Origin: JAAFIW01 sp031414805
Lineage (GTDB): Bacteria > Pseudomonadota > Gammaproteobacteria > Burkholderiales > Burkholderiaceae_C
Assembly: GCA_031414805.1 (NCBI GenBank)
Contig: JANOQJ010000080.1
Location: forward strand, 62,001-126,000
Reading direction: 5' to 3'
Length of the DNA stretch: 64,000 bases
Positions 50,011 to 57,684 of the stretch are shown piece after piece (position 1 is the stretch's first letter; every line of letters begins with the position of its first letter). The position numbers were made by a program, and so were the translations under genes. A model generated the notes under the pieces. It saw only the letters and a program-made list of their open reading frames with translations. It did not search any database and had not been told where the DNA came from.

Positions 50011-50161
50011 GAACGCAGAGGACGCGAAGGATCCGCAGAGGACGCAAAAGGACAGCCAGAAAGAAAACCAAAAAATGAATTCAATATTGCTTTTTATTTT
50101 TGAATTTAATTTTGTATTTCCCTTCTGCGCTCTCTGCGAATCCTTCGCGTCCTCTGCGTTC
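50011..50161. repeat. 151-nt inverted repeat element between boxC and boxB
   Basis: 30-nt arms 50011-50040 (GAACGCAGAGGACGCGAAGG...) and 50132-50161 are inverted with one mismatch. The 91-nt middle is AT-rich, unlike the surroundings. No gene is inside. It would form a large hairpin between co-transcribed boxC and boxB. Confidence 0.85.
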
Positions 50162-50195
50162 AAAACTCCCCGCCCCGAATTTTTAGGAGCAAAAC

Positions 50196-51620
50196 ATGAG
50201 CACCATTGACCTGCAAGCAAAAATCCCCAACAACATCCACCTGGGCGAAAACCGCCAGCTCCAGCGTGCGCTGGAGCACTGGCAGCCCGCGTTTCTGAAC
50301 TGGTGGGATGAAATGGGCCCCAGTGATTTCAAAGCCAAAGAGGTCTACCTGCGCACCGCCGTGGGCGTGGACGCGCAAGGCTGGGCCAGTTACGGCTACA
50401 CGCCCATGCCCGACTACCGATGGGGCATTTTTCTGGCCGACCAGGAGCCGGGCCGCAAGATTGGCTTTGGCGACCACATGGGGCAAGACGTGTGGCAAGA
50501 GGTGCCCGGCGAATACCGCAGCAGCTTTCGCCGCTTGATCGTCACGCAGGGTGACACCGAGCCAGCATCCGTCGAACAACAACGCCTGCTGGGCCACACC
50601 GCACCGTCTCTTTACGACCTGCGCAACCTCTTCCAGGTCAACGTGGAAGAAGGCCGCCACCTCTGGGCCATGGTGTATTTGCTGCACGCCCACTTTGGCC
50701 GCGATGGCCGCGAAGAAGCCGAAGAGCTGCTCATGCGCCACAGCGGCGACGCCGACAAGCCGCGCATTTTGGGCACCTTCAACGAGCCCATGGACAACTG
50801 GCTGAGCTTCTTCATGTTCACCTACTTCACCGACCGCGACGGCAAGTTCCAGCTGAAAAGCTTTGCCGAAAGCGCCTTCGACCCGCTGGCCCGTACCACC
50901 CGCTTCATGCTCACCGAAGAGGCGCACCACATGTTTGTGGGCGAAACCGGCATTGGCCGCGTCATCAAGCGCACGCTGGAAGTGATGAAAGAGCTGGGCA
51001 CCGACAACGTGCAAAGCGTGCGCAATGCCGGTGCGATTGACCTGCCCACCATCCAGAAATTCATGAACTTCTGGTTCACCAGCTCGCTGGATTTGTTTGG
51101 CTCCGAGGCCTCCAGCAACGCCGCCAACTACTTCGCCAACGGCATCAAAGGCCGCCCTGACGAAGCCAAGTTTGCCGACCATGTGGAAGACGGCACCGAG
51201 ATGCAAATCGTCGTGCCTGACGGCTCAGGCGGCCTGAAAAACGAAACCATCAGCTGCCGCAACGGCATGAACGAAACCACGCGTCTGGAATACGTGAAAG
51301 ACTGCAACGTGGGCGTCACACGCTGGAACATGGCCATCAAACGCGCCGGTGTGGCCATGGAACTGGCCTTGCCGTCGATTCGCTTCCGTCGCCAGGTCGG
51401 CTCCTGGGCCGGTGCACACACCAACCCCCAAGGCCAGCCCATTTCAGCTGTTGAGTTCGAAGCCCAAAAAGACCAGTGGCTGCCCACCGATGCCGATATC
51501 GGATTTGTCAAAAGTCTGATGCACCGCGTCACCGAACCCGGCAAGATGGCCGGCTGGATTGCGCCGCCAGACCGGGGGATTAACGCCAACCCGGTGGAAT
51601 ACAGCTATGTGAAGCTGTGA
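50196..51620 (+). CDS. boxB: Benzoyl-CoA 2,3-epoxidase, oxygenase subunit
   Basis: A 474-residue diiron enzyme that epoxidises benzoyl-CoA. Iron-ligand motifs: NVEEGRHLWAMVYLLHAHF (ExxH near 152-155) and TEEAHHMFVGETG (near 240-250). AGGAGC lies 8 nt before the ATG. Its reductase BoxA is not next to it, which is the usual place; see findings. Confidence 0.96.
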   Translation: MSTIDLQAKIPNNIHLGENRQLQRALEHWQPAFLNWWDEMGPSDFKAKEVYLRTAVGVDAQGWASYGYTPMPDYRWGIFLADQEPGRKIGFGDHMGQDVWQEVPGEYRSSFRRLIVTQGDTEPASVEQQRLLGHTAPSLYDLRNLFQVNVEEGRHLWAMVYLLHAHFGRDGREEAEELLMRHSGDADKPRILGTFNEPMDNWLSFFMFTYFTDRDGKFQLKSFAESAFDPLARTTRFMLTEEAHHMFVGETGIGRVIKRTLEVMKELGTDNVQSVRNAGAIDLPTIQKFMNFWFTSSLDLFGSEASSNAANYFANGIKGRPDEAKFADHVEDGTEMQIVVPDGSGGLKNETISCRNGMNETTRLEYVKDCNVGVTRWNMAIKRAGVAMELALPSIRFRRQVGSWAGAHTNPQGQPISAVEFEAQKDQWLPTDADIGFVKSLMHRVTEPGKMAGWIAPPDRGINANPVEYSYVKL

Positions 51621-51646
51621 GTTTGGGCGCTTGATGCTGTTGAGAT

Positions 51647-51709
51647 GCTATTATTTATATAGCTGCTTGAGCAATATTTATAAGGGTTAGAGGCTGATTT
51701 GGCTTAAAA
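51647..51709 (+). repeat. 63-nt dispersed repeat, intergenic copy 11
   Basis: GCTATTATTTATATAGC, TGCTTGAGCAATATTTATAA, TTTGGCTTAAAA; close to the consensus, TGA intact. It lies between boxB and the terminator. Confidence 0.92.
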
Positions 51710-51722
51710 GTGTTCAGGCATA

Positions 51723-51748
51723 AAAAAGCCCGCTAATGCGGGCTTTTT
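51723..51748. terminator. Bidirectional intrinsic terminator
   Basis: AAAAAGCCCGC (51723-51733), loop TAAT, GCGGGCTTTTT (51738-51748): a perfect 11-bp stem with A- and T-tracts on both sides. It ends the boxB transcript and the convergent comEA-like transcript. Confidence 0.92.
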
Positions 51749-51766
51749 ATTTGTGCGGGGGCGGAA

Positions 51767-52384
51767 TTACTTCTTGGCAGCACTGGCAGCAGGCTTGGCT
51801 GCGTCGGCAGCCGCGGCGACAGGCTTGGAATCTTTTTTGTCGGCTTCTTTCTTGGCCTTGGCTTCTTCAGCCTTCTTCATTTTCTCTTCGTCTTTAACTT
51901 TCTTCTCAGCGTCTTTTTTGGCTTTGGCTTCTGCTTTTGCGTCGGCTTTGGCATCTTTGGCGGCAGGAGCCGATGCAGCGGCTACGGGCTTTGCGGTGGG
52001 TGCAGGGGCGGCGGCTGGTGCAGCAGCCGTGGCCATGGGTTTGGCATCGCCCTTTTTCTCTTCTGCTTTGGCCATCGGTTTGTCTTCTTTCTTAGCGGCG
52101 GCTGGTGCAGCTGCGATGCCTTTGAAGCCTGCGCCGTTAACGGTCAGGCCGCCTTCGGACAACTTGGCGGCATTGCCTTCGCCCACGCCTTGTACGCGGG
52201 TGACAAAGTCAGTCCAGTCTTTGAAGTTGCCTTTTTTGCGCTCTTCAATGATCTTGCCGGAAATGGCGGGGCCAATGCCTTTGACGCTGTCCAGGTCAGC
52301 GGCGCTGGCCTTGTTCACGTCAACGGCTGCGAAGGCGGCAGCGGCGTACAGCATGACCATGACGGCCAGAATTTTCTTCAGCAT
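51767..52384 (-). CDS. ComEA-like helix-hairpin-helix protein with Lys/Ala-rich tail
   Basis: A 205-residue secreted protein: signal peptide (MLKKILAVMVMLYAAAAFA), HhH domain VDVNKASAADLDSVKGIGPAISGKIIEERKKGNF (DNA binding), then from about residue 90 a low-complexity A/K/E/P tail of about 110 residues. ComEA binds DNA during natural transformation; here only the short HhH version occurs. The tail is a strongly repetitive coding region. Confidence 0.85.
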   Translation of the reverse strand: MLKKILAVMVMLYAAAAFAAVDVNKASAADLDSVKGIGPAISGKIIEERKKGNFKDWTDFVTRVQGVGEGNAAKLSEGGLTVNGAGFKGIAAAPAAAKKEDKPMAKAEEKKGDAKPMATAAAPAAAPAPTAKPVAAASAPAAKDAKADAKAEAKAKKDAEKKVKDEEKMKKAEEAKAKKEADKKDSKPVAAAADAAKPAASAAKK

Positions 52385-52492
52385 GTTTAACTCCTCGATG
52401 TAAATGAATGATGCGTGAGCCTGAAACGCGTTTCGCGGGCCGCAGCCAACCCTTAACGGGTCGCTGGCGCGGGGGTTGACCCCGCAGCTTGT

Positions 52493-53500
52493 TTATTTCG
52501 GTGAGTTCTGGGCATCCAGCCACTTCATATAACTGGAAACGCCGGTTTCCACGTCGGCAAACGAATGGTCGCAGCCCGCCGCGCGCAGTGCCGATAAATC
52601 AGCCTGGGTATAGGTCTGGTATTTGCCGCGCAGCGCGTCTGGGAACGGAATGTAGTCAATCTGTTGTAGCCAGTCGCTCTCCACCTGCAGGCTGCTGACG
52701 ACCGCGCGGGCCACGTCGTTGAACGGTTGCGCACGACCGGTACCCAGGTTGAACAGCCCACTTTTCGCGGGATGGTCCAGGAACCACAGGTTGACTGCCA
52801 CCACGTCATCCACAGAAACAAAGTCACGCATTTGCTCACCGGGGCCGTAGCCGCCGTAATCTGCAAACAGTTTCACTTTGCCTTCAGCGCGCAATTGGTT
52901 GAACTGGTGAAACGCCACGCTAGCCATGCGGCCTTTGTGCTGCTCGCGCGGGCCATACACGTTGAAATAGCGAAAACCCACCACCTGCGCGGCGGCGCGG
53001 CTGAAGTTGCGACCAATTTCGCGGCGCAGGCGCTGGTCAAACAGCAGCTTGCTGTAACCGTAAACGTTCAGCGGCTTTTCAAACTCGGGGCTTTCGCGGA
53101 AGGGCAGCCATCGTCCGCTGGCGTCGGCCTGGGCGTTGCCATAGGTTGCAGCTGACGAGGCATAGAGCAAGCGCGTCCCTTGTTCCTGACAAGCCTCAAA
53201 AAGGCCGCAGGACGTGCTGTAGTTGTTGTCCATCATGTACTTGCCGTCGGTTTCCATGGTGTCGCTGCACGCCCCTTCGTGAAACACCGCTTCCACCTGG
53301 CCGAAAGCACCAGCGGCGAACAGTTCGTAAAAGCTGTCTGCGTCCACGTAGTCGGCAATGGCCAGGTCTGCCAAGTTGCGGAATTTGTCGGCCTGGGTTA
53401 GGTCGTCCACCGCAATGATGTTGTCAATGCCGCGCGCGTTCAGGCCGGCCACGATGTTGCTGCCAATGAAGCCGGCGGCGCCGGTAACGATTATTTTCAT
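52493..53500 (-). CDS. hldD: ADP-L-glycero-D-manno-heptose-6-epimerase
   Basis: A 335-residue SDR-fold epimerase making the LPS core heptose donor. IIVTGAAGFIGSNIVAGLNARG (NAD loop), YASSAATYGNA, and catalytic YGYSKLLFDQ. FRYFNVYGPREQHKGRMASVAFHQFNQ is typical of HldD. The ATG at 53500 lies divergent from the SMI1 gene. Confidence 0.95.
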   Translation of the reverse strand: MKIIVTGAAGFIGSNIVAGLNARGIDNIIAVDDLTQADKFRNLADLAIADYVDADSFYELFAAGAFGQVEAVFHEGACSDTMETDGKYMMDNNYSTSCGLFEACQEQGTRLLYASSAATYGNAQADASGRWLPFRESPEFEKPLNVYGYSKLLFDQRLRREIGRNFSRAAAQVVGFRYFNVYGPREQHKGRMASVAFHQFNQLRAEGKVKLFADYGGYGPGEQMRDFVSVDDVVAVNLWFLDHPAKSGLFNLGTGRAQPFNDVARAVVSSLQVESDWLQQIDYIPFPDALRGKYQTYTQADLSALRAAGCDHSFADVETGVSSYMKWLDAQNSPK

Positions 53501-53589
53501 AATGAACCTTGATGCGGTTTGAAATGGACTGGTACGTCGTCCGTGTCACGTGCAATGATAAATTTTGTGCACAACCACTTGAGGCAGCC

Positions 53590-54648
53590 TTGAAAACCAT
53601 ACAGATTTTGCGAATCGGCACGGGCTTGCTGATGGTCAGCGCGGTGCTGCTTGCGGGGTGGCTGGCGCGCTCACCGTGGATTGTGCTGCTAATGGTGCCT
53701 GTCTACACCGTGGCTTTTGTGTTGGGACGTTGGCCAGCATGGCGCGTGTCATGGCGTGCAAATTCATGGGCCAGAACGGCCGCCAAACTGACCTCAACCG
53801 CAGCGGTGCAGGCGATTTTGGTGGGTGTGCTTTATCTCCTTGGACGGGGTATCTCCGCGGTGTTTGGCCAGTCCGAAGCGGCCCAATTTTCCAGTTGGGA
53901 TTGGCTGTATGGCGCAGGTCTTGGTCTGGTGAGTTGGTCGCTAGGGGGACTGGTGATCTGGTGGGAGCAGCGATATGGATCAGCGCACGACGAACTGCTG
54001 AAACAGCTGTCCGAGTTGACCCAGCGGTCTTCTGCTGCGCAGATGAAAGACAGTGAAGGCCCGCCCGGTGAGATTGCGTTGTTGGCGCAACCGGTCACGT
54101 TGCAAAGTTTCTATTCAGGCCCGCACTACACCCACCCGACAGATTCGGGCGCTGTCCACGGTGACGGCGTCAACCCCGGTGCGCACGGGGGTGAGCAAGC
54201 CATCGCTGCTGCTGAACAACGGCTGGGCGTGGTGTTCCCACCCGCGCTGCGGGCGCTGTATTTGCGTCAAAACGGCGGGTCCATCAACTCGCTGTGTGTA
54301 CCCAAGCCCGGTATTGCCCAGCCACGTTCGTACGACGATCTGGTCTTGCCATTTTCTGGCTACGACGACTTGTTGCCCTGCGAATTGCTGCGCACTTTCT
54401 ACGATTCCGCCTGCGACTACGCCGACCCTGAAACGCCTGAAGGACGGGAAATGTTCCCAGCCGGGTCCGAACGCATGGTGGTCCTGGCGCAGTGGTATCG
54501 GCACACGCTGTTTCTGGACTATTCAAGCAGCGAGCCCAAAGTCGGCTTTGTCGACTTCGACCACCACGCAGATTGGCAACAACACTGCGTGTGGTGGGAC
54601 AATTTTGCCCAGTTCTATGGTGCGTTAAGGCACTACGAGTCGCTGTAA
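53590..54648 (+). CDS. Membrane-anchored SMI1/KNR4-family protein
   Basis: A 352-residue protein from the likely TTG start at 53590 (GAGG nearby). The N-terminal 145 residues hold about four hydrophobic helices; the C-terminal SMI1/KNR4 domain (about 200-350: EQAIAAAEQRLGVVFPPALRALYLRQNGGSI, SGYDDLLPCELL, VFDYSSS-like and VDFDHHADWQQHCVWWDNF) is common in toxin-immunity proteins. No toxin gene is adjacent. It sits on the plus strand, abutting rfaE1 tail-to-tail. A longer start at 53509 is possible. Confidence 0.75.
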   Translation: MKTIQILRIGTGLLMVSAVLLAGWLARSPWIVLLMVPVYTVAFVLGRWPAWRVSWRANSWARTAAKLTSTAAVQAILVGVLYLLGRGISAVFGQSEAAQFSSWDWLYGAGLGLVSWSLGGLVIWWEQRYGSAHDELLKQLSELTQRSSAAQMKDSEGPPGEIALLAQPVTLQSFYSGPHYTHPTDSGAVHGDGVNPGAHGGEQAIAAAEQRLGVVFPPALRALYLRQNGGSINSLCVPKPGIAQPRSYDDLVLPFSGYDDLLPCELLRTFYDSACDYADPETPEGREMFPAGSERMVVLAQWYRHTLFLDYSSSEPKVGFVDFDHHADWQQHCVWWDNFAQFYGALRHYESL

Positions 54649-55584
54649 TTAAAGATGAAACAACTCGGCATAAGACACCGTGGCGGTACCGAACTTGCCC
54701 ACCACGATGCCACCTGCCTTGTTCGCCAACGGCACGGCATCACGCAGCGTCATGCCCGCAGCGACCAGTGCGGCGAGCGTAGCAATCACGGTGTCGCCTG
54801 CGCCGGTGACATCAAATACTTCGCGGGCCTGGGCTTTGACGGTGAGCTCGCCTTGCGCGTCAAACAAGGTCATGCCTTCTTCGCTGCGGGTCAGTAGCAA
54901 GGCGTCCAGTTTCAGTTGCTGGCGCAGCGTGTGCGCGCGAGCCAGCAGGTCGGCTTCTGAGTGCCATGTACCCACCACCTGGGTCAGTTCAGCGCGGTTG
55001 GGTGTGATGAGCGTTGCGCCTGTGTAGCGCGAGTAGTCGCTCCCTTTGGGGTCGACCAGCACGGGCAAGCCCGCTGCACGGGCGGCGGCAATCATGTTGG
55101 CAATGTGCGCCAGGCCACCTTTGCCGTAGTCGGAGAACAGCACGGCCTGGTGACGGGGGATGAGTTCACCAAAGTGTTCGGTTTGCGAGGCCAGGGCTTC
55201 GTGGTCGGGCTCGCTTTCAAAGTCCAACCGCAACAATTGCTGCGAGCGGCCAATCACACGCAGCTTCACCGTGGTTTGCAAGCTGGCATCGCGTGCCAGG
55301 TGGCTGGCAATGCCGGTTTGTTTGAGCAGCGCTTCCAGCCGTTGGCTGGGTGCGTCGTTGCCCACCACGCCGAGAAAGCTGGCCTGCGCGCCCAGCGCCA
55401 CCACGTTGTAAGCCACGTTTGCCGCACCACCCAGGCGCTCTTCTTCACGCGTGACCTTGACCACGGGCACGGGGGCTTCGGGGGAGATACGGTCGACCGT
55501 GCCGTGCCAGTAGCGGTCGATCATCGCGTCGCCGACGACGAGGACACGGGCGTTGGCAAGCAGTTGCTGAGAAATAGTTTTCAT
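54649..55584 (-). CDS. rfaE1: D-glycero-beta-D-manno-heptose-7-phosphate kinase (HldE-like kinase domain alone)
   Basis: A 311-residue PfkB-family kinase: DRYWHGTVDRISPEAPVPVVKV, ERLGGAANVAYNVVALGA, and the C-terminal DVTGAGDTVIATLAALVAAG with the catalytic GAGD. It phosphorylates heptose-7-phosphate; the adenylyltransferase half of HldE is not fused. Usually it is followed by hldD; here an opposite gene separates them. Confidence 0.95.
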   Translation of the reverse strand: MKTISQQLLANARVLVVGDAMIDRYWHGTVDRISPEAPVPVVKVTREEERLGGAANVAYNVVALGAQASFLGVVGNDAPSQRLEALLKQTGIASHLARDASLQTTVKLRVIGRSQQLLRLDFESEPDHEALASQTEHFGELIPRHQAVLFSDYGKGGLAHIANMIAAARAAGLPVLVDPKGSDYSRYTGATLITPNRAELTQVVGTWHSEADLLARAHTLRQQLKLDALLLTRSEEGMTLFDAQGELTVKAQAREVFDVTGAGDTVIATLAALVAAGMTLRDAVPLANKAGGIVVGKFGTATVSYAELFHL

Positions 55585-55615
55585 AGAAAAAGCGTGTCTT
55601 TTCCAGAGCCATCGC

Positions 55616-55659
55616 GGAACCGGCTTTGCCGGGCCGCTGATGGCGCCCCCTTGGGGGGG
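55616..55659. repeat. GC-rich hairpin element (GGAACCGGCTT type), copy 2
   Basis: GGAACCGGCTTTGCCGGGC followed by GGCGCCCCCTTGGGGGG in the gap between lapB and rfaE1. Similar in layout to 42370-42415. A possible weak terminator or pause site. Confidence 0.4.
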
Positions 55660-55693
55660 AGGCGGTCGCAGACCGCATCGGGGCGGAGCCTTC

Positions 55694-56839
55694 TCATAGC
55701 TCTTCTACGCGCCGCGCCGGATAACTGTCCCACGCCTGGCAGCCCGGGCATTGCCAGAAATGCTGTTTGGCGGTGAAGCCGCAGGCTGCACAGCGGTAGC
55801 GCAGCAGGGGGCGCACGGCGTGGTCCAGCGCGCGTTGCAGGTTCGGGGCGACCGCGCTGGCTTGCTCGCTGTCTGGCGCAGCGGGGTGGGCCATCCAGCG
55901 GGTGGCGGCCACCAGAGAGGGTTCGCGCTGCAGGTGTTGGGCGTACCACTGCCGGGCCTCGTCAGGCTCGGGTTCCAGGCTTGCCAGGGCGTCCATCACG
56001 TCCAGCGTGGGGTTTTTGGCTTGTGCTTTAGCCAAGGCCTCTCGTGCAAGCGTTTCCTTGCCACAGGCACGCGCCTGGATGGCGAGTTCCTTTGCTATCA
56101 AAGGAATAGCTGCTTGAGCAGTATTTACAAGGGCTAGAAGCGTATTGAACGCTAAATCAGCTTGTCCGGTACGGGCTTGAGCAGCTGCCAGCGCCAGATG
56201 GGCGCGTGGTGCGGTGGGGGCCAGTGCGATGGCTTCCCGCAGCAAGGTATCGGCTTCCGGACCAGTGGCTGAAGCGGCTTGCTCGCAGAGGTAGTGGGCC
56301 ATGCGGGCGGAAAAGCTGATGTCGCCTGAGGCTTGCAGTTTGCGGGCGATGTCGGTGGCAGCGGGCCAGTCGCGGGTGCGCTCGTAGATGGCCAGGCGAG
56401 CCAGGCGGGCCTCGCTTTGAAAGGGCGTGCCTTCCAGCTTGCGCAGCGCGTCTTCGGCGCGATCCAGCAGGCCGGCTTTCAAAAAGTCCAGCGCCAGGGC
56501 GTGCTGAGCGCGCTCGCGCTCGGCGCTGTCCAGGTCGCCACGCGAGAGCAGGTGTTCGTGTACGCGCACGGCACGCTCGTACTCGCCACGGCGGCGAAAC
56601 AGGTTGCCCAGAGCAAAGTGCAGTTCGGAGGTATCCGGGTCGTTTTGCACGGCCTCGATGAAGGCGTCAATGGCCTGGTCTTGCTGCTCGTTGAGCAGGA
56701 AATTCAGGCCACGAAAGTAGGCCTTGGGTGCGGCGCGGTCTTCAATGCGCAGCTGTCGCAAGTCGAGCCGGGAAGCCAGCCAGCCCAGGACAAAGGCAAT
56801 GGGCAGGCCGAGCAAAACCCAGTTGAGATCCAAGTCCAT
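55694..56839 (-). CDS. lapB: LapB (YciM), LPS assembly regulator
   Basis: A 381-residue protein: N-terminal membrane helix (LNWVLLGLPIAFVLGWLASR), TPR repeats, and a C-terminal rubredoxin-like knuckle YRCAACGFTAKQHFWQCPGCQ with two CxxC pairs. LapB controls LpxC turnover and LPS transport. Residues 228-249 (FNTLLALVNTAQAAIPLIA) come from an antisense 63-nt repeat, placed in the TPR region. It overlaps the lapA operon. Confidence 0.92.
   Translation of the reverse strand: MDLDLNWVLLGLPIAFVLGWLASRLDLRQLRIEDRAAPKAYFRGLNFLLNEQQDQAIDAFIEAVQNDPDTSELHFALGNLFRRRGEYERAVRVHEHLLSRGDLDSAERERAQHALALDFLKAGLLDRAEDALRKLEGTPFQSEARLARLAIYERTRDWPAATDIARKLQASGDISFSARMAHYLCEQAASATGPEADTLLREAIALAPTAPRAHLALAAAQARTGQADLAFNTLLALVNTAQAAIPLIAKELAIQARACGKETLAREALAKAQAKNPTLDVMDALASLEPEPDEARQWYAQHLQREPSLVAATRWMAHPAAPDSEQASAVAPNLQRALDHAVRPLLRYRCAACGFTAKQHFWQCPGCQAWDSYPARRVEEL
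56094..56156 (+). repeat. 63-nt dispersed repeat, copy 12, antisense inside lapB
   Basis: GCTATCAAAGGAATAGC, TGCTTGAGCAGTATTTACAA, ending GAACGCTAAA. Reverse strand open: ALVNTAQAAIPLI. Same frame as in the MsbA-like gene and bclA. Confidence 0.9.
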
Positions 56840-56856
56840 GCGGTTGGCTCAGACGT

Positions 56857-57156
56857 TCAAAGTGGCAAAGCTGGGGGCGCACTGGCAGCCGCACCACCAG
56901 ATGCCTCAGCTTTGGCCGTTGCCGCCTGCAGGCGATGACGCGCCGCCACCCGTCGCTGATTCCACCAGCGCGGCACCATGCCCAGCGCACCCACACCGAG
57001 ACCCAGCGCAAACGCGGCCAACACCACCAGCACCAGCGGCGCGCGCCATTGCGTGCCAAAGAAAAAGTTCACAGAGGCTTCTTGCTGATTGTTCAAGGCA
57101 AACGCAAAAAGCGTAAAAAAAATGGCTGCCTTAAGCAGCCACAGGAGGTATTTCAA
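56857..57156 (-). CDS. lapA: LapA-family (DUF1049) inner-membrane protein
   Basis: A 99-residue protein with two membrane helices (LLWLLKAAIFFTLFAFALNN, about residues 4-23; VLVVLAAFALGLGVGAL, about 42-58) between which lies VNFFFGTQWRAPL, the LapA signature. It works with LapB. The start is TTG at 57156 with AAAGGAGA a few nt upstream, a strong Shine-Dalgarno site; this sets the unusual start. Confidence 0.9.
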   Translation of the reverse strand: MKYLLWLLKAAIFFTLFAFALNNQQEASVNFFFGTQWRAPLVLVVLAAFALGLGVGALGMVPRWWNQRRVAARHRLQAATAKAEASGGAAASAPPALPL

Positions 57157-57294
57157 GCGGTCTCCTTTGTGGGAGTTGTCATCTTAGCGGGCGATGACGG
57201 GATGACGTGGCCGCTACGCAGCCTGAATGACGAATGACGAAAGCCCGCGCCGCGTGCCTTTGTCATCTGTCATCAATGCCGCATGGCGGCGACG

Positions 57295-57606
57295 TCATTT
57301 GTCATTGACCCCCAGCAACTGCTTTGTCCGTTCATCCACCGCCTCCCGCAAAGCTTTGCCGGGCTTGAAATGCGGCACGCGCTTTTCGGGAATGGCTACC
57401 GCTTCACCGCTGCGCGGGTTGCGACCCATGCGGGGTGGGCGGCGGTTGATGGAGAAGCTGCCGAAGCCGCGAATTTCGATCCGGTGGCCGCGCACCAAGG
57501 CCTCACCCATCGCGTCAAGAATCGCCTTGACGGCGTATTCAGCGTCGCGCTGGGTGAGCTGGCCGAAACGGTTCGCCAGTTCTTCAACTAAATCGGAGCG
57601 GGTCAT
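57295..57606 (-). CDS. ihfB: Integration host factor beta subunit
   Basis: A 103-residue DNA-bending HU/IHF protein: MTRSDLVEELANRFGQLTQRDAEYAVKAILDAM, RGFGSFSINRRPPRMGRNPRSGE (DNA-binding arms) and HFKPGKALREAV. It forms a dimer with IHF alpha, encoded elsewhere. The 138-nt gap to lapA has no further feature. Confidence 0.97.
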   Translation of the reverse strand: MTRSDLVEELANRFGQLTQRDAEYAVKAILDAMGEALVRGHRIEIRGFGSFSINRRPPRMGRNPRSGEAVAIPEKRVPHFKPGKALREAVDERTKQLLGVNDK

Positions 57607-57684
57607 GGAAAGCGGGGATATCTAATCAGTTGAGGACAGAGCAAACGGGCAGCTTGCGCTGCGTCTTTTGGTCTGTCCCGCAAT

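Noticed and set aside
53509..53589. Longer N-terminus of the SMI1 protein
   Set aside because: It overlaps the likely promoter region and lacks hydrophobic start; TTG 53590 with GAGG gives a proper membrane helix.
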